From positions 1 through 36,429 of the forward strand of contig NZ_VOSL01000138.1 in NCBI RefSeq assembly GCF_007997005.1: 36,429 nucleotides of DNA, in the 5' to 3' direction. Below the pieces are notes generated by a model that was given only the letters and a program-made list of their open reading frames with translations, was not told where the DNA came from and did not search any database. Below are positions 7,881-17,100 of this stretch, piece by piece. The DNA is from Lujinxingia vulgaris (GTDB lineage: Bacteria > Myxococcota_A > Bradymonadia > Bradymonadales > Bradymonadaceae). Position numbers and translations under genes: made by a program. Within the stretch, counting starts at the first letter, position 1. Each line of letters starts with the position of its first letter.

Positions 7881-8837
7881 ATGGGACATCATCACGACCA
7901 CAACAACGCGTTGAGTCGACGCGCATTTATGAACGCGCTTCTGGCGGCCGGAGCGGGTGTGGCCGCAGCCGGGTGGGGGGCGGCGTGCTCACCGAAGTCG
8001 GCGGGTGGACCCCAAAGCGAGCGTCCGGGGGAGGGGAAGACGCCCGTACCCGACTCGCCGAGCGGCGGGCGCATGCCCGTGGGCTTTGTCGGTCACGGCG
8101 CTCCCACGCTCGCTATCGATCCCGGCAAAGGAGGGGATCTGGCGCGCTGGTCGAGGGCCTTGCCGAAGCCGCGCGCTATCCTGGCGCTAAGTGCCCACTG
8201 GGAGGATGCTCCAGCAAGCGCCGGGACGACCCGGGTGCAGGATCTGATGTACGACTTTTACGGATTCCCCGAGGAGCTCTACCAGATCGAATACCCCTCT
8301 CCCGGGGCGCCGGATCTGGTGCGGCGCATCGGGGCGTTGATGGGCGAGGAGGTCACCCGGCACGATCGCGCGCTCGACCACGGGGTGTGGGTGCCGCTTT
8401 TGCATATGGCGCCGCAGGCCGATGTCCCCGTGCTTCAGCTCTCACTTCCCTCGCGCGAAGGTCCGGAGGCGCTCTTTGAGCTGGGGCGAAAGCTCGCGCC
8501 GCTGCGCGATGAGGGCGTCTTCATTCTGGGGAGCGGCAACGTCGTGCATAACCTGCGCCGGCTCTCCTGGCATGACCCCGACGGCACAGCACCCCCGGCG
8601 TGGGCCTCGGAGTTTGACGGTTGGGTCCGGGAGGTGATCGACCAGGGCGACTTCGATGCGCTGGTGGATTATCGGCACAAGAGCCCGGGGCTGCGCATCG
8701 CGCATCCGACCGAAGAGCATTTTCAGCCGCTGCTGGTGGCCGCCGGTGCAGCGAGTGTGCGGCGTGACACGGTGAGCTACCCGGTCGAGGGGTTTGAGTA
8801 CGGGAGCATCAGCCGGCGCTGTGTTCAGTTCGGCTGA
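7881..8837 (+). CDS. LigB/YgiD-type extradiol dioxygenase homologue with Tat-like signal
   Basis: A 318-residue protein. From about residue 65 it matches the YgiD/DODA branch of LigB-type extradiol dioxygenases: VGFVGHGAPT (His72), ALSAHWE (His106), ALDHGVWVPL (His168), GSGNVVHNLR (His223) and IAHPTEEHFQPLL (His275). These include the expected metal ligands. The family opens catechol-type rings using a divalent metal. The N-terminus is unusual: a His-rich start (MGHHHDHNN), then SRRAFM and a hydrophobic stretch ending at Cys36. This reads as a twin-arginine signal with a possible lipoprotein cysteine, although GAAC is not an ideal lipobox. Export of the folded metalloenzyme is inferred. GGAGG lies 6 nt before the ATG; the upstream in-frame ATG at 7650 gives an implausible Arg-rich extension. 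Substrate unknown. Confidence 0.85.
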   Translation: MGHHHDHNNALSRRAFMNALLAAGAGVAAAGWGAACSPKSAGGPQSERPGEGKTPVPDSPSGGRMPVGFVGHGAPTLAIDPGKGGDLARWSRALPKPRAILALSAHWEDAPASAGTTRVQDLMYDFYGFPEELYQIEYPSPGAPDLVRRIGALMGEEVTRHDRALDHGVWVPLLHMAPQADVPVLQLSLPSREGPEALFELGRKLAPLRDEGVFILGSGNVVHNLRRLSWHDPDGTAPPAWASEFDGWVREVIDQGDFDALVDYRHKSPGLRIAHPTEEHFQPLLVAAGAASVRRDTVSYPVEGFEYGSISRRCVQFG

Positions 8838-8955
8838 GCTAAACACCTGGAGGTGAGCGACAAGGAACTTTTCGATGATCCCTTCCCACGATCTGGACTC
8901 ATGGAGTAGGCTTTCAGCCACCATCCACTGTGAGGACATTTCTGGGAGTAGTATC

Positions 8956-9882
8956 GTGACGTTTACGCGAAGCTGGATTTATGTTTGCGCCGCGCTCTGT
9001 GCGGGTTTGGTCACCTCAACCGTCAGCGCCGAAGAGCTCGTTGAAGAGACGGTTGATGAGGAGCTTGTCGAGGAGTTGGTCGAGGACGAGCCGGCGGCCT
9101 CGGAGTTTGGTGGCTTTCATCTGCAATCCTCCCTGGCGATTCGCCCCTTTCCCATCGGGCTGGCGCTGCGCACCCAGGGGGGCTTCAAAAAGGGCCTCTT
9201 TGAGAGCGCCTCGCCACTTCTTTCGGGGACGTATGTGGACGGCGGGGTGTCGACCTCGTTGAGCCCGGCGGCGTTCTGGGCGGGGCCCTATCTGGAGCTT
9301 CTTCCGGTGGCGGTGCTCAAGCTGCGGGTGAGTGCGAACTTCATGACTTACTTTGGCACCTGGGGCTACCTCTATGTGCCCGATGATGCCGCTCAGGATT
9401 GGAGCCTCGACGCGCTGGGCGCTTCGGCCGACCAGGGGCTGGGACAGTCGACCACCGGCATGATGGTCGAGGCCGAGGCCACCCCGCAGATGAAGGTGGG
9501 GCGCGTGGTCTTTCAGGCCCCGACGACCTTTGGCTGGATGAAGATGGATGTGGCCAACAACTACTATGAGCCCATCTACGATCTTTTCTTCGCGCCGGAA
9601 GACACCTACTGGGTGACTCGCCCGACGCTCGGCTACATCTTTGGGAAAAACCCGGCCGAGAGCTTCCTGCTCCTGGGCGCGCGCTGGGAGCACACCTCGA
9701 TCGCCAACTCCGGGGTGGTGCGCGATACGGTGGGGCTGCTCTTTAACTGGAAGATGCCCTCGAGCACGCTGAGCTGGGGCGACGCATCGATCTCGGGCTT
9801 CGGGGGCGTGCACGTCGATCACCCCAACCGCGGCGCGATCTCGCCATACCTGGGTGTTCAGGCGGGCGTGAAGTTTCTCTAA
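8956..9882 (+). CDS. Probable outer-membrane beta-barrel-like protein, unknown family
   Basis: A 308-residue protein with a clear signal peptide (TFTRSWIYVCAALCAGLV, cut after VSA). The mature protein starts with a strongly acidic repeat in which EELVEE-like units recur, then alternates aromatic and small residues with many Gly, Tyr and Trp. Examples are AFWAGPYLELLPVAVLKLRV and YWVTRPTLGYIFG, typical of amphipathic beta strands. It ends SPYLGVQAGVKFL, close to but not exactly a barrel-terminal aromatic signal. I recognise no family. The GTG at 8956 is chosen because GGGAG lies 7 nt upstream and the signal peptide begins at once; the ATG at 8875 would put about 27 non-signal residues in front. 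It follows the dioxygenase gene by 118 bp and precedes a strong hairpin terminator. Confidence 0.75.
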   Translation: MTFTRSWIYVCAALCAGLVTSTVSAEELVEETVDEELVEELVEDEPAASEFGGFHLQSSLAIRPFPIGLALRTQGGFKKGLFESASPLLSGTYVDGGVSTSLSPAAFWAGPYLELLPVAVLKLRVSANFMTYFGTWGYLYVPDDAAQDWSLDALGASADQGLGQSTTGMMVEAEATPQMKVGRVVFQAPTTFGWMKMDVANNYYEPIYDLFFAPEDTYWVTRPTLGYIFGKNPAESFLLLGARWEHTSIANSGVVRDTVGLLFNWKMPSSTLSWGDASISGFGGVHVDHPNRGAISPYLGVQAGVKFL

Positions 9883-9938
9883 GAACGCACCCTCGCTCCG
9901 CAGCGTTCGGGCTGTGAACGCCGGGACGCGATGAGGTT

Positions 9939-9972
9939 GGCAGGCCGGGCACCGTGAGGTGTCCGGCCTGTC
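9939..9972 (+). terminator. Hairpin terminator after the outer-membrane protein gene
   Basis: Two 15-nt arms (9939-9953 and 9958-9972) pair fully with two G-U wobbles around a GTGA loop. A short TTGCT follows. It lies 56 bp after the stop at 9882. The U tract is weak, so termination may be partial or aided by other factors. Confidence 0.7.
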
Positions 9973-10251
9973 TTGCTCTGCGCGCAGGGCCGCCGAGTGG
10001 TGCGCTTGGGGGACGCTAGCCGGCAGGTGATCCGGGGCGGTGGAGCGGTCGGATGGCGGTTTTGCTCCCATCAGCGAGGCCGCTGTTGAGCTGTGTTTAT
10101 GCGGGGGAGCGGGCGTGGGTGTTCGGGGCAGTGTGGCGAGCGGGATGATCCGTCTGACGCCCTGCTGCACCTTGAGGCGGGTCGTGTGCGGGTTGGAGCA
10201 ACTCCCGGTCGTGCCTGAACGAGGCGGGAGGTGGAGCAGGGCGATGCGCGC
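9973..10251. other. Gap between convergent genes, no gene seen
   Basis: This GC-rich stretch lies between the plus-strand terminator and the minus-strand terminator. Open frames here have no ribosome-binding site and read through the downstream hairpin into the next 3' end. I find no promoter or RNA gene that I can support. Confidence 0.5.
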
Positions 10252-10284
10252 AAAAAAGCCCCGGGAGCGTGCGGCTCCCGGGGC
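10252..10284 (-). terminator. Rho-independent terminator of the propeller lipoprotein gene
   Basis: On the minus strand a perfect 11-bp stem (GCCCCGGGAGC, plus positions 10258-10268 with 10274-10284, 5-nt loop) is followed directly by six U (10252-10257). It lies about 100 bp after the stop of the leftward gene. Confidence 0.9.
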
Positions 10285-10314
10285 GTCGACCCCTGGCGGG
10301 GTCTCGTTAGCCTC

Positions 10315-10360
10315 GGGGCATCACCATCGACAAAAGGTCGTGCAGCGACGGTGACGCCCC
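10315..10360 (-). other. Long 3'-UTR hairpin upstream of the terminator
   Basis: Plus positions 10315-10329 and 10346-10360 form a 15-bp stem that is complete only in the minus-strand RNA, where two G-U wobbles replace A-C mismatches. A second perfect 6-bp stem with a 4-nt loop sits at 10288-10303, between this hairpin and the terminator. No U tract follows, so it is more likely an RNA-stability or processing element than a terminator. Confidence 0.6.
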
Positions 10361-10385
10361 TCGGATGCGGCTGCGGTCACCGCTC

Positions 10386-12203
10386 TCAGTGCTGACCGCC
10401 CGGGGCCGTTGCGTAATCAGCACAGACCGGGAGGTAGGGGAGGTAGTCGCAGATCAGCGGACGAGGCGGCAGTCCGGCGATGCAGCGCAGTGTGTCGACG
10501 CCGCGCGGGGTGATCTTGACCACCGAGTTGTCGGTATCGACGCTCACGTAGATCACACCACAGTCATCGACGGCGATGCCGTTGAAGATGTAGGTCGGCG
10601 GCATGCCCGGGGGGCCCGGCATGCCGACATCCAGGTCGCTGGCCACCATCGAAGTCTGGCCGGTTTGAACGTCGATCTTCGTGATCTGATCGATGCCGGT
10701 TTCGACCACCAGGAGGTTGCCGTCCTTATCGACGGCCATGCCCTCAGGTTGCGCCAGCCCCTGGGCGACGATTTGTGGCGAGGCAAGCGCCTGACCGTCG
10801 TCGGCGATCAGATAGATATTGCCGGTGACCCAATCAGCCGCCCAGAGGTCCTCACCATCGGTGGCAAGACCGGTGGGAACCGGGATCGCAGCCAGCGTCT
10901 CCATGTCGAAGGTGCCGGCCTCACGACGCACGACCCGGTTGGCGGTGAGCTCCGAGACGATCAGGTCGCCCTGGTAGCGCAGCGCGTTGAGCGGGGTGGA
11001 GAAGTCGGCGTGGCTCTCTACGACGGCTTCCTGAGCGGGGTCCCAGGTCTGCACGACGTTGGCGAACCAGGAGCTGGTCAGCACGCGGTCGCCGTCGGCG
11101 GTGGCGGTCAGCGGGGTGGCCAGCGCGGAGATGCCAATCACCGAGTGAATCGAGGCGGTCATACGCCCGGTGAGCGTGGAGAAGCCTTTCATCGAGAGGG
11201 CGTCCGCGACAAAGACGGTCTGCTTGCCCTGGTAGGGCACCACCGCCACACCACCGGGAGCAACGAGCCCCTCGCGGGTCAGGCTACGCATGCGTCCGCT
11301 GGGGAGCACCTTGCGTACCCAGCCATCGTGGGCGTTGGTGATGTAGATGGTGTCGTTGGCGTCAAAGGCGAGGTTGTCGGCGCCGACCTCATCGGCCACT
11401 GCGACGACCTCGGTCTCGCCGGTGTCCAGGTCCAGCGCGATGATCTCGCCGGTATACTGATCGACGACGTGCAGGACGCCCTGGGAGTCGAACTTCACGG
11501 CCGCCGGCACCTGAAGGCCGTCGAGCACCGTGGTGAACGCGCCGGTGTCGACGTTGACGCGCACGACCTCGCCAGCGAACCAGCGCGGGCCGTAGAGGTT
11601 GCCGTCCGGACCAAAACGCATGCTGTTGAGCCCGGCATAGCCGGTGCCAACCAGGCGAGGAGCGTCGACGCCGTCGGGATCGAGCTCGTAGAGGGCGTCG
11701 CCCAGGAAGACGACCGTGGCGAAGAGGCGACCGTCCGGCGACATCGCGATCGCGTTCACGCCCGGGGTAAGTTGACCGACGGTGGTCTTGACGCCGTCCG
11801 GGCTCAAACGACCGACTTCACCGGTGAGAAAGGAGGTCCAGTAGAGCGATCCGTCGGGCCCAAAGGCCAGGTCATCGGGGGAGTCGACGCCGCGCTCGGT
11901 GCCGATCATGTCGAGGATGCGGCCGGAGCGCGGGTTGATCACCGCGATGGCCCGGGAGAGCACGCTGGCGACGTAGAGATTGCCGTCCGGGCCCACCACA
12001 ATGCCGTTGGTGGCGTGCAGATCGGCGCCGGTGGTCAGGGTGCGCATCCGGTAGTCGTTATCCACCGATCCAGATGAGTGCCACAGTGCGGCCTGCGATT
12101 CGCCGGTTGTGTCCTCGTCCACACCACCACACGCCGCAAGGAGCAACGCCCCGGCGGCCAACTTCGAAGTCCAACGAGCAGCGCGAATTGATACAGCTTT
12201 CAT
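10386..12203 (-). CDS. Lipoprotein with NHL/SMP-30-like beta-propeller repeats
   Basis: A 605-residue protein. The signal ends in the lipobox LAAC at Cys25 (GALLLAAC), so it is probably an envelope lipoprotein. The rest is built of repeated blades with patterns such as VVGPDGNLYVA, AFGPDGSLYWTS, AMSPDGRLFAT, RFGPDGNLYGP, AVDKDGNLLVVE and IAVDDCGVIYVS. These are typical of NHL, SMP-30/gluconolactonase-like or Vgb-like propellers. About eleven or twelve such blades suggest two propellers. Such domains bind ligands or proteins and some are hydrolases or lyases; no specific reaction can be assigned here. The ATG at 12203 has GGGAG about 8 nt upstream. It is a single-gene unit with its own promoter (12266-12294) and a terminator preceded by extra hairpins. 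Confidence 0.85.
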   Translation of the reverse strand: MKAVSIRAARWTSKLAAGALLLAACGGVDEDTTGESQAALWHSSGSVDNDYRMRTLTTGADLHATNGIVVGPDGNLYVASVLSRAIAVINPRSGRILDMIGTERGVDSPDDLAFGPDGSLYWTSFLTGEVGRLSPDGVKTTVGQLTPGVNAIAMSPDGRLFATVVFLGDALYELDPDGVDAPRLVGTGYAGLNSMRFGPDGNLYGPRWFAGEVVRVNVDTGAFTTVLDGLQVPAAVKFDSQGVLHVVDQYTGEIIALDLDTGETEVVAVADEVGADNLAFDANDTIYITNAHDGWVRKVLPSGRMRSLTREGLVAPGGVAVVPYQGKQTVFVADALSMKGFSTLTGRMTASIHSVIGISALATPLTATADGDRVLTSSWFANVVQTWDPAQEAVVESHADFSTPLNALRYQGDLIVSELTANRVVRREAGTFDMETLAAIPVPTGLATDGEDLWAADWVTGNIYLIADDGQALASPQIVAQGLAQPEGMAVDKDGNLLVVETGIDQITKIDVQTGQTSMVASDLDVGMPGPPGMPPTYIFNGIAVDDCGVIYVSVDTDNSVVKITPRGVDTLRCIAGLPPRPLICDYLPYLPVCADYATAPGGQH

Positions 12204-12265
12204 GATCCACTCTCCCGGTAAAGGCACGCTGCCCCGAAGTGGGGTCAGCGCTCAAACATGCCACG

Positions 12266-12294
12266 ATGATAGGAGAGCGTGAGTTGTGCATCAA
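12266..12294 (-). promoter_or_regulatory. Sigma70-type promoter of the propeller lipoprotein gene
   Basis: On the minus strand a -35 TTGATG (plus 12289-12294), a 17-bp spacer and a -10 TATCAT (plus 12266-12271) match the consensus at 4/6 and 5/6. The expected transcript starts near 12259, giving a 5' leader of about 55 nt. It lies in an AT-rich island of an otherwise GC-rich sequence. Confidence 0.65.
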
Positions 12295-12319
12295 TTGTTA
12301 AGTTATATGAAATTGGTGC

Positions 12320-12348
12320 TTGACAGGTTTGGCATGTCTTCGTCTAAC
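12320..12348 (+). promoter_or_regulatory. Possible divergent sigma70-type promoter
   Basis: TTGACA (12320-12325) is a perfect -35 box. A 17-bp spacer leads to TCTAAC (12343-12348), which matches 4/6 of the -10 box. It points away from the lipoprotein gene into a stretch without a convincing ORF. It could drive a small RNA or antisense transcript, or be a chance match. Confidence 0.4.
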
Positions 12349-12378
12349 TTCTTGCATTGATTAAGGAAAGCGCGTTCG

Positions 12379-12443
12379 GGGTGGTTGGGTGTCGGTTGTT
12401 GTGCGGGGATGTGAGAGAGGGTGGTTGGGCGTAGGTTGATGTG
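12379..12443. repeat. Imperfect 25-bp direct repeat
   Basis: Copies at 12379-12403 and 12419-12443 differ at three positions and are offset by 40 bp, about four helical turns. Both start GGGTGGTTGGG and end TGTG. They lie downstream of the possible plus-strand promoter and upstream of the kinase terminator. Confidence 0.7.
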
Positions 12444-12488
12444 TTTTTGCGTCAATGACGATCACCTTCTTTCGGTACGACGAAGTGC

Positions 12489-12528
12489 AAAAGAATGACC
12501 ACCGGGGCAGGGGGCCGCGGTGGTCATT
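12489..12528 (-). terminator. Rho-independent terminator of the hybrid kinase gene
   Basis: Arms AATGACCACCG (12494-12504) and its exact complement (12518-12528) form an 11-bp stem with a GC-rich 13-nt loop. On the minus strand the stem is followed by CTTTT. It lies about 30 bp after the kinase stop. On the plus strand there is no U tract. Confidence 0.8.
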
Positions 12529-12556
12529 TGAAGCGCAGGTTCGCCGGTACGAAGGC

Positions 12557-15109
<2,553 letters not shown>

Positions 15110-15411
15110 ACAGCCATTCTCAACGAGTACCGGTCTCGCTGTTGTCGTGAGCGCGGACACGCAACGTGCTGCCTCCGGTCGAGGTATCTGCGACGTGACG
15201 GCAGTCGAGCGTTCAGGGCCGCTCTGAGGCACGCGGAAGGGGATCCCTGCCGAGCATTCCTCGGATCGGTTACCACATTCGAGGTGGAGCGCCGAAAAAA
15301 ATTGATGTCGTGACGAATGTGTCTTCCCCCCGATAATCAATTTCGGAGGAGAGGACAAGGGAGGCTTATGAACTGACCGAGGGGTAAGTCGAGCCTCCGG
15401 GGGAAGGGGGT
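15110..15411. other. Upstream region of the hybrid kinase gene
   Basis: This 302-bp gap holds no credible ORF. It contains an 8-bp inverted repeat, AAATTGAT at 15299-15306 and ATCAATTT at 15336-15343, in a locally AT-rich patch, and a small 5-bp stem at 15250-15264. The inverted repeat could be a regulator site for the kinase gene, but I see no clear promoter boxes next to it. Confidence 0.4.
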
Positions 15412-16443
15412 TCAGGCAGGGTTGGGCTCCGACGGGGTGTCGGCGGGTGGGCGCCGCTCGTAGGTGAGCAACGCGAGGGCGCCCACACCCACCCCAAACC
15501 AGAGCGTGGTCAGGCGGATCAGGTAGGTTGCCGCCAGCGCGGGGGCGCTTGTTGCAAAGAGGCCCAGGAGGACCAGCGCGCCCACCATGCTGCCTTCGGT
15601 CAGGCCGAGGCCTCCGGGCAGAAAACTCAGCGCGCCGAGAAGGGTGGAGATCGCGTAGACAAAGAGCGCCTTGTGGAGGCTCAGCTCTACCGCGCCCAGC
15701 GCGTCGAGGATGCACCAGAAGGCCAGGCCCTCCAGCGACCAGGAGAGCGCGCTGAGCAGGGTCGTGGAGCCGAGCAACGCTGGCGAGAGCAGCGTGCGTG
15801 TGGAGCTATAAGCCTGCAAAAGGTGAGGTTTCAGGCGCGAGAGTTTCGGGATGCGCCCGATGCCCTCGATCACCGCATGGACCAGCCCGGGTGACTGGAG
15901 CGCGCCGATCAGGGCCAGTACGGCGGCCAGCGCGCCGACAAAGATCCCGGCACCAAACTCAAAGGTGAGCACGCCGAGCGCGCCGATGGCAAAGAGCCCG
16001 AGCAGGTCGGTGAGGCGTTCGGCAAAAACCACCGGGGCGCTGTGGGCCACCGGCACGCCGTAGCTTCGGCGCAAGAGCGCGCTCTTTAGCACCTCGCCGA
16101 CCTTCCCCGGCGAAATCGACATGACCAGCCCGGCCAGAAAGATCTGCAGGCTGGGCCGCCAGGGCACCTTGATATCGAGGCGGCCCAGGTAGAGTTGCCA
16201 CCGCAGAAAACGAAAGGCGTAGTTCACCGAGCTGAGCGCGCAGGCCAGGAGGACCACTGAGAGCGGGACCTTTCCCAGCGCCGGAATGAGTTGGTCCAGG
16301 TCGGCCCAGAGCGCGAACCCGCCGTAGAGCAGCACCGCCAGCATAAGCGCCCACATCAGGCGCGCCAGGCGCAGGGGGGGCGGCCCGGGAGAAGGCGTTG
16401 GCGAGGAGGAAGGCATCGTGCTACCGCGAGAGGAGAAAACCAT
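15412..16443 (-). CDS. Lysylphosphatidylglycerol synthase TM-region (UPF0104/YbhN-like) membrane protein
   Basis: A 343-residue integral membrane protein with about eight hydrophobic segments. It has the family pattern of an NYAFRFLRWQLYL segment near the second helix, then ISPGKVGEVLKSALLRR, FAERLTDLLGLFAIG and the late SFLPGGLGLTEGSMVG. This matches the flippase-like half of MprF and stand-alone UPF0104 proteins. The family is linked to lipid or isoprenoid-linked sugar movement across the inner membrane; the substrate here is unknown. The ATG at 16443 has AGGAG 13 nt upstream, a longer spacing than usual; the ATG at 16416 is the alternative and has no visible site. The open frame to 16557 overlaps the divergent gene. 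It shares an 84-bp divergent promoter region with the lipoprotein gene at 16528. Confidence 0.85.
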   Translation of the reverse strand: MVFSSRGSTMPSSSPTPSPGPPPLRLARLMWALMLAVLLYGGFALWADLDQLIPALGKVPLSVVLLACALSSVNYAFRFLRWQLYLGRLDIKVPWRPSLQIFLAGLVMSISPGKVGEVLKSALLRRSYGVPVAHSAPVVFAERLTDLLGLFAIGALGVLTFEFGAGIFVGALAAVLALIGALQSPGLVHAVIEGIGRIPKLSRLKPHLLQAYSSTRTLLSPALLGSTTLLSALSWSLEGLAFWCILDALGAVELSLHKALFVYAISTLLGALSFLPGGLGLTEGSMVGALVLLGLFATSAPALAATYLIRLTTLWFGVGVGALALLTYERRPPADTPSEPNPA

Positions 16444-16527
16444 GGCGAGCTTTACGCTCCTTTTGATGCCGGGGTACCATGGCGGCGTTGGGCGGCCAAC
16501 GCAACGCTTCTTCGATGGAGTGAGACG

Positions 16528-17091
16528 ATGCGCGCAGAGATCAAGGCAAGTCGACATAAGAGGTTACCGTGGCTTGTGGTCCTGATGTGCCTGGCGCTTC
16601 AGGCGTGCGCGTACAACTATGCCTCGCGAGAAGGGCGGCGCGCGACGAGCACCGCGCCGGAGACCACAACGGAGTCCGCCACGTCGACCTCCACGGAGTC
16701 GGTCACCGCCGCGCCTCAGGGAGCATCGAGCGAGCAGTCTGCAGAGGACGCCGGTGAACACGAGGTCGAGCACGATGCGTGCGCCCGCCTCGTCTTCGAG
16801 GTGTATTACTTCGACGATGAGGCCCGGCACGTGCGACAGCTCGCCTGTGAGAGTGGCGAGGTCTTAAGTGTGCAGCGCGTCCCGATGACGAACTCGTCTC
16901 TGGAGCGCGCTCGTCAGGCCCGTCACCCCGAGCGCACCTGGTATGTGCTGGTCGATCCGGAGGGGCTGCGCACCCGCTACCTGACCAACCCCCAGCTGCG
17001 CGAACTTCAGGCGCGCTACCAGGCCGAGCTCGTCGGGCGAGACCCGGTCGACGACGTGCTGATCTACCAGCTTCATATCGACGGTTTCTAG
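16528..17091 (+). CDS. Small putative lipoprotein, unknown function
   Basis: A 187-residue protein. A basic start and a hydrophobic stretch end at the lipobox LQAC (Cys27), so it is probably a lipid-anchored envelope protein. A Thr/Ser/Glu-rich linker spans about residues 33-80. A compact C-terminal domain of about 105 residues contains two cysteines, in HDACARLVF and RQLACESGE. I recognise no family. The ATG at 16528 has GGAG 7 nt upstream, whereas the open frame from 16291 runs over the divergent gene. It is the first gene of a rightward operon and ends 9 bp before the HEAT-like protein gene, so it may connect the envelope with the two cytoplasmic proteins that follow. Confidence 0.75.
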   Translation: MRAEIKASRHKRLPWLVVLMCLALQACAYNYASREGRRATSTAPETTTESATSTSTESVTAAPQGASSEQSAEDAGEHEVEHDACARLVFEVYYFDDEARHVRQLACESGEVLSVQRVPMTNSSLERARQARHPERTWYVLVDPEGLRTRYLTNPQLRELQARYQAELVGRDPVDDVLIYQLHIDGF

Positions 17092-17100
17092 GAGGCCGCA

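Noticed and set aside
10040-10354. 104-residue open frame in the convergent gap
   Set aside because: It reads through the terminator and hairpins of the lipoprotein gene and has no ribosome-binding site or recognisable protein features.
10365-12077. 570-residue plus-strand open frame opposite the propeller lipoprotein
   Set aside because: It is the antisense image of the blade repeats, and the minus strand has signal, lipobox, promoter and terminator.
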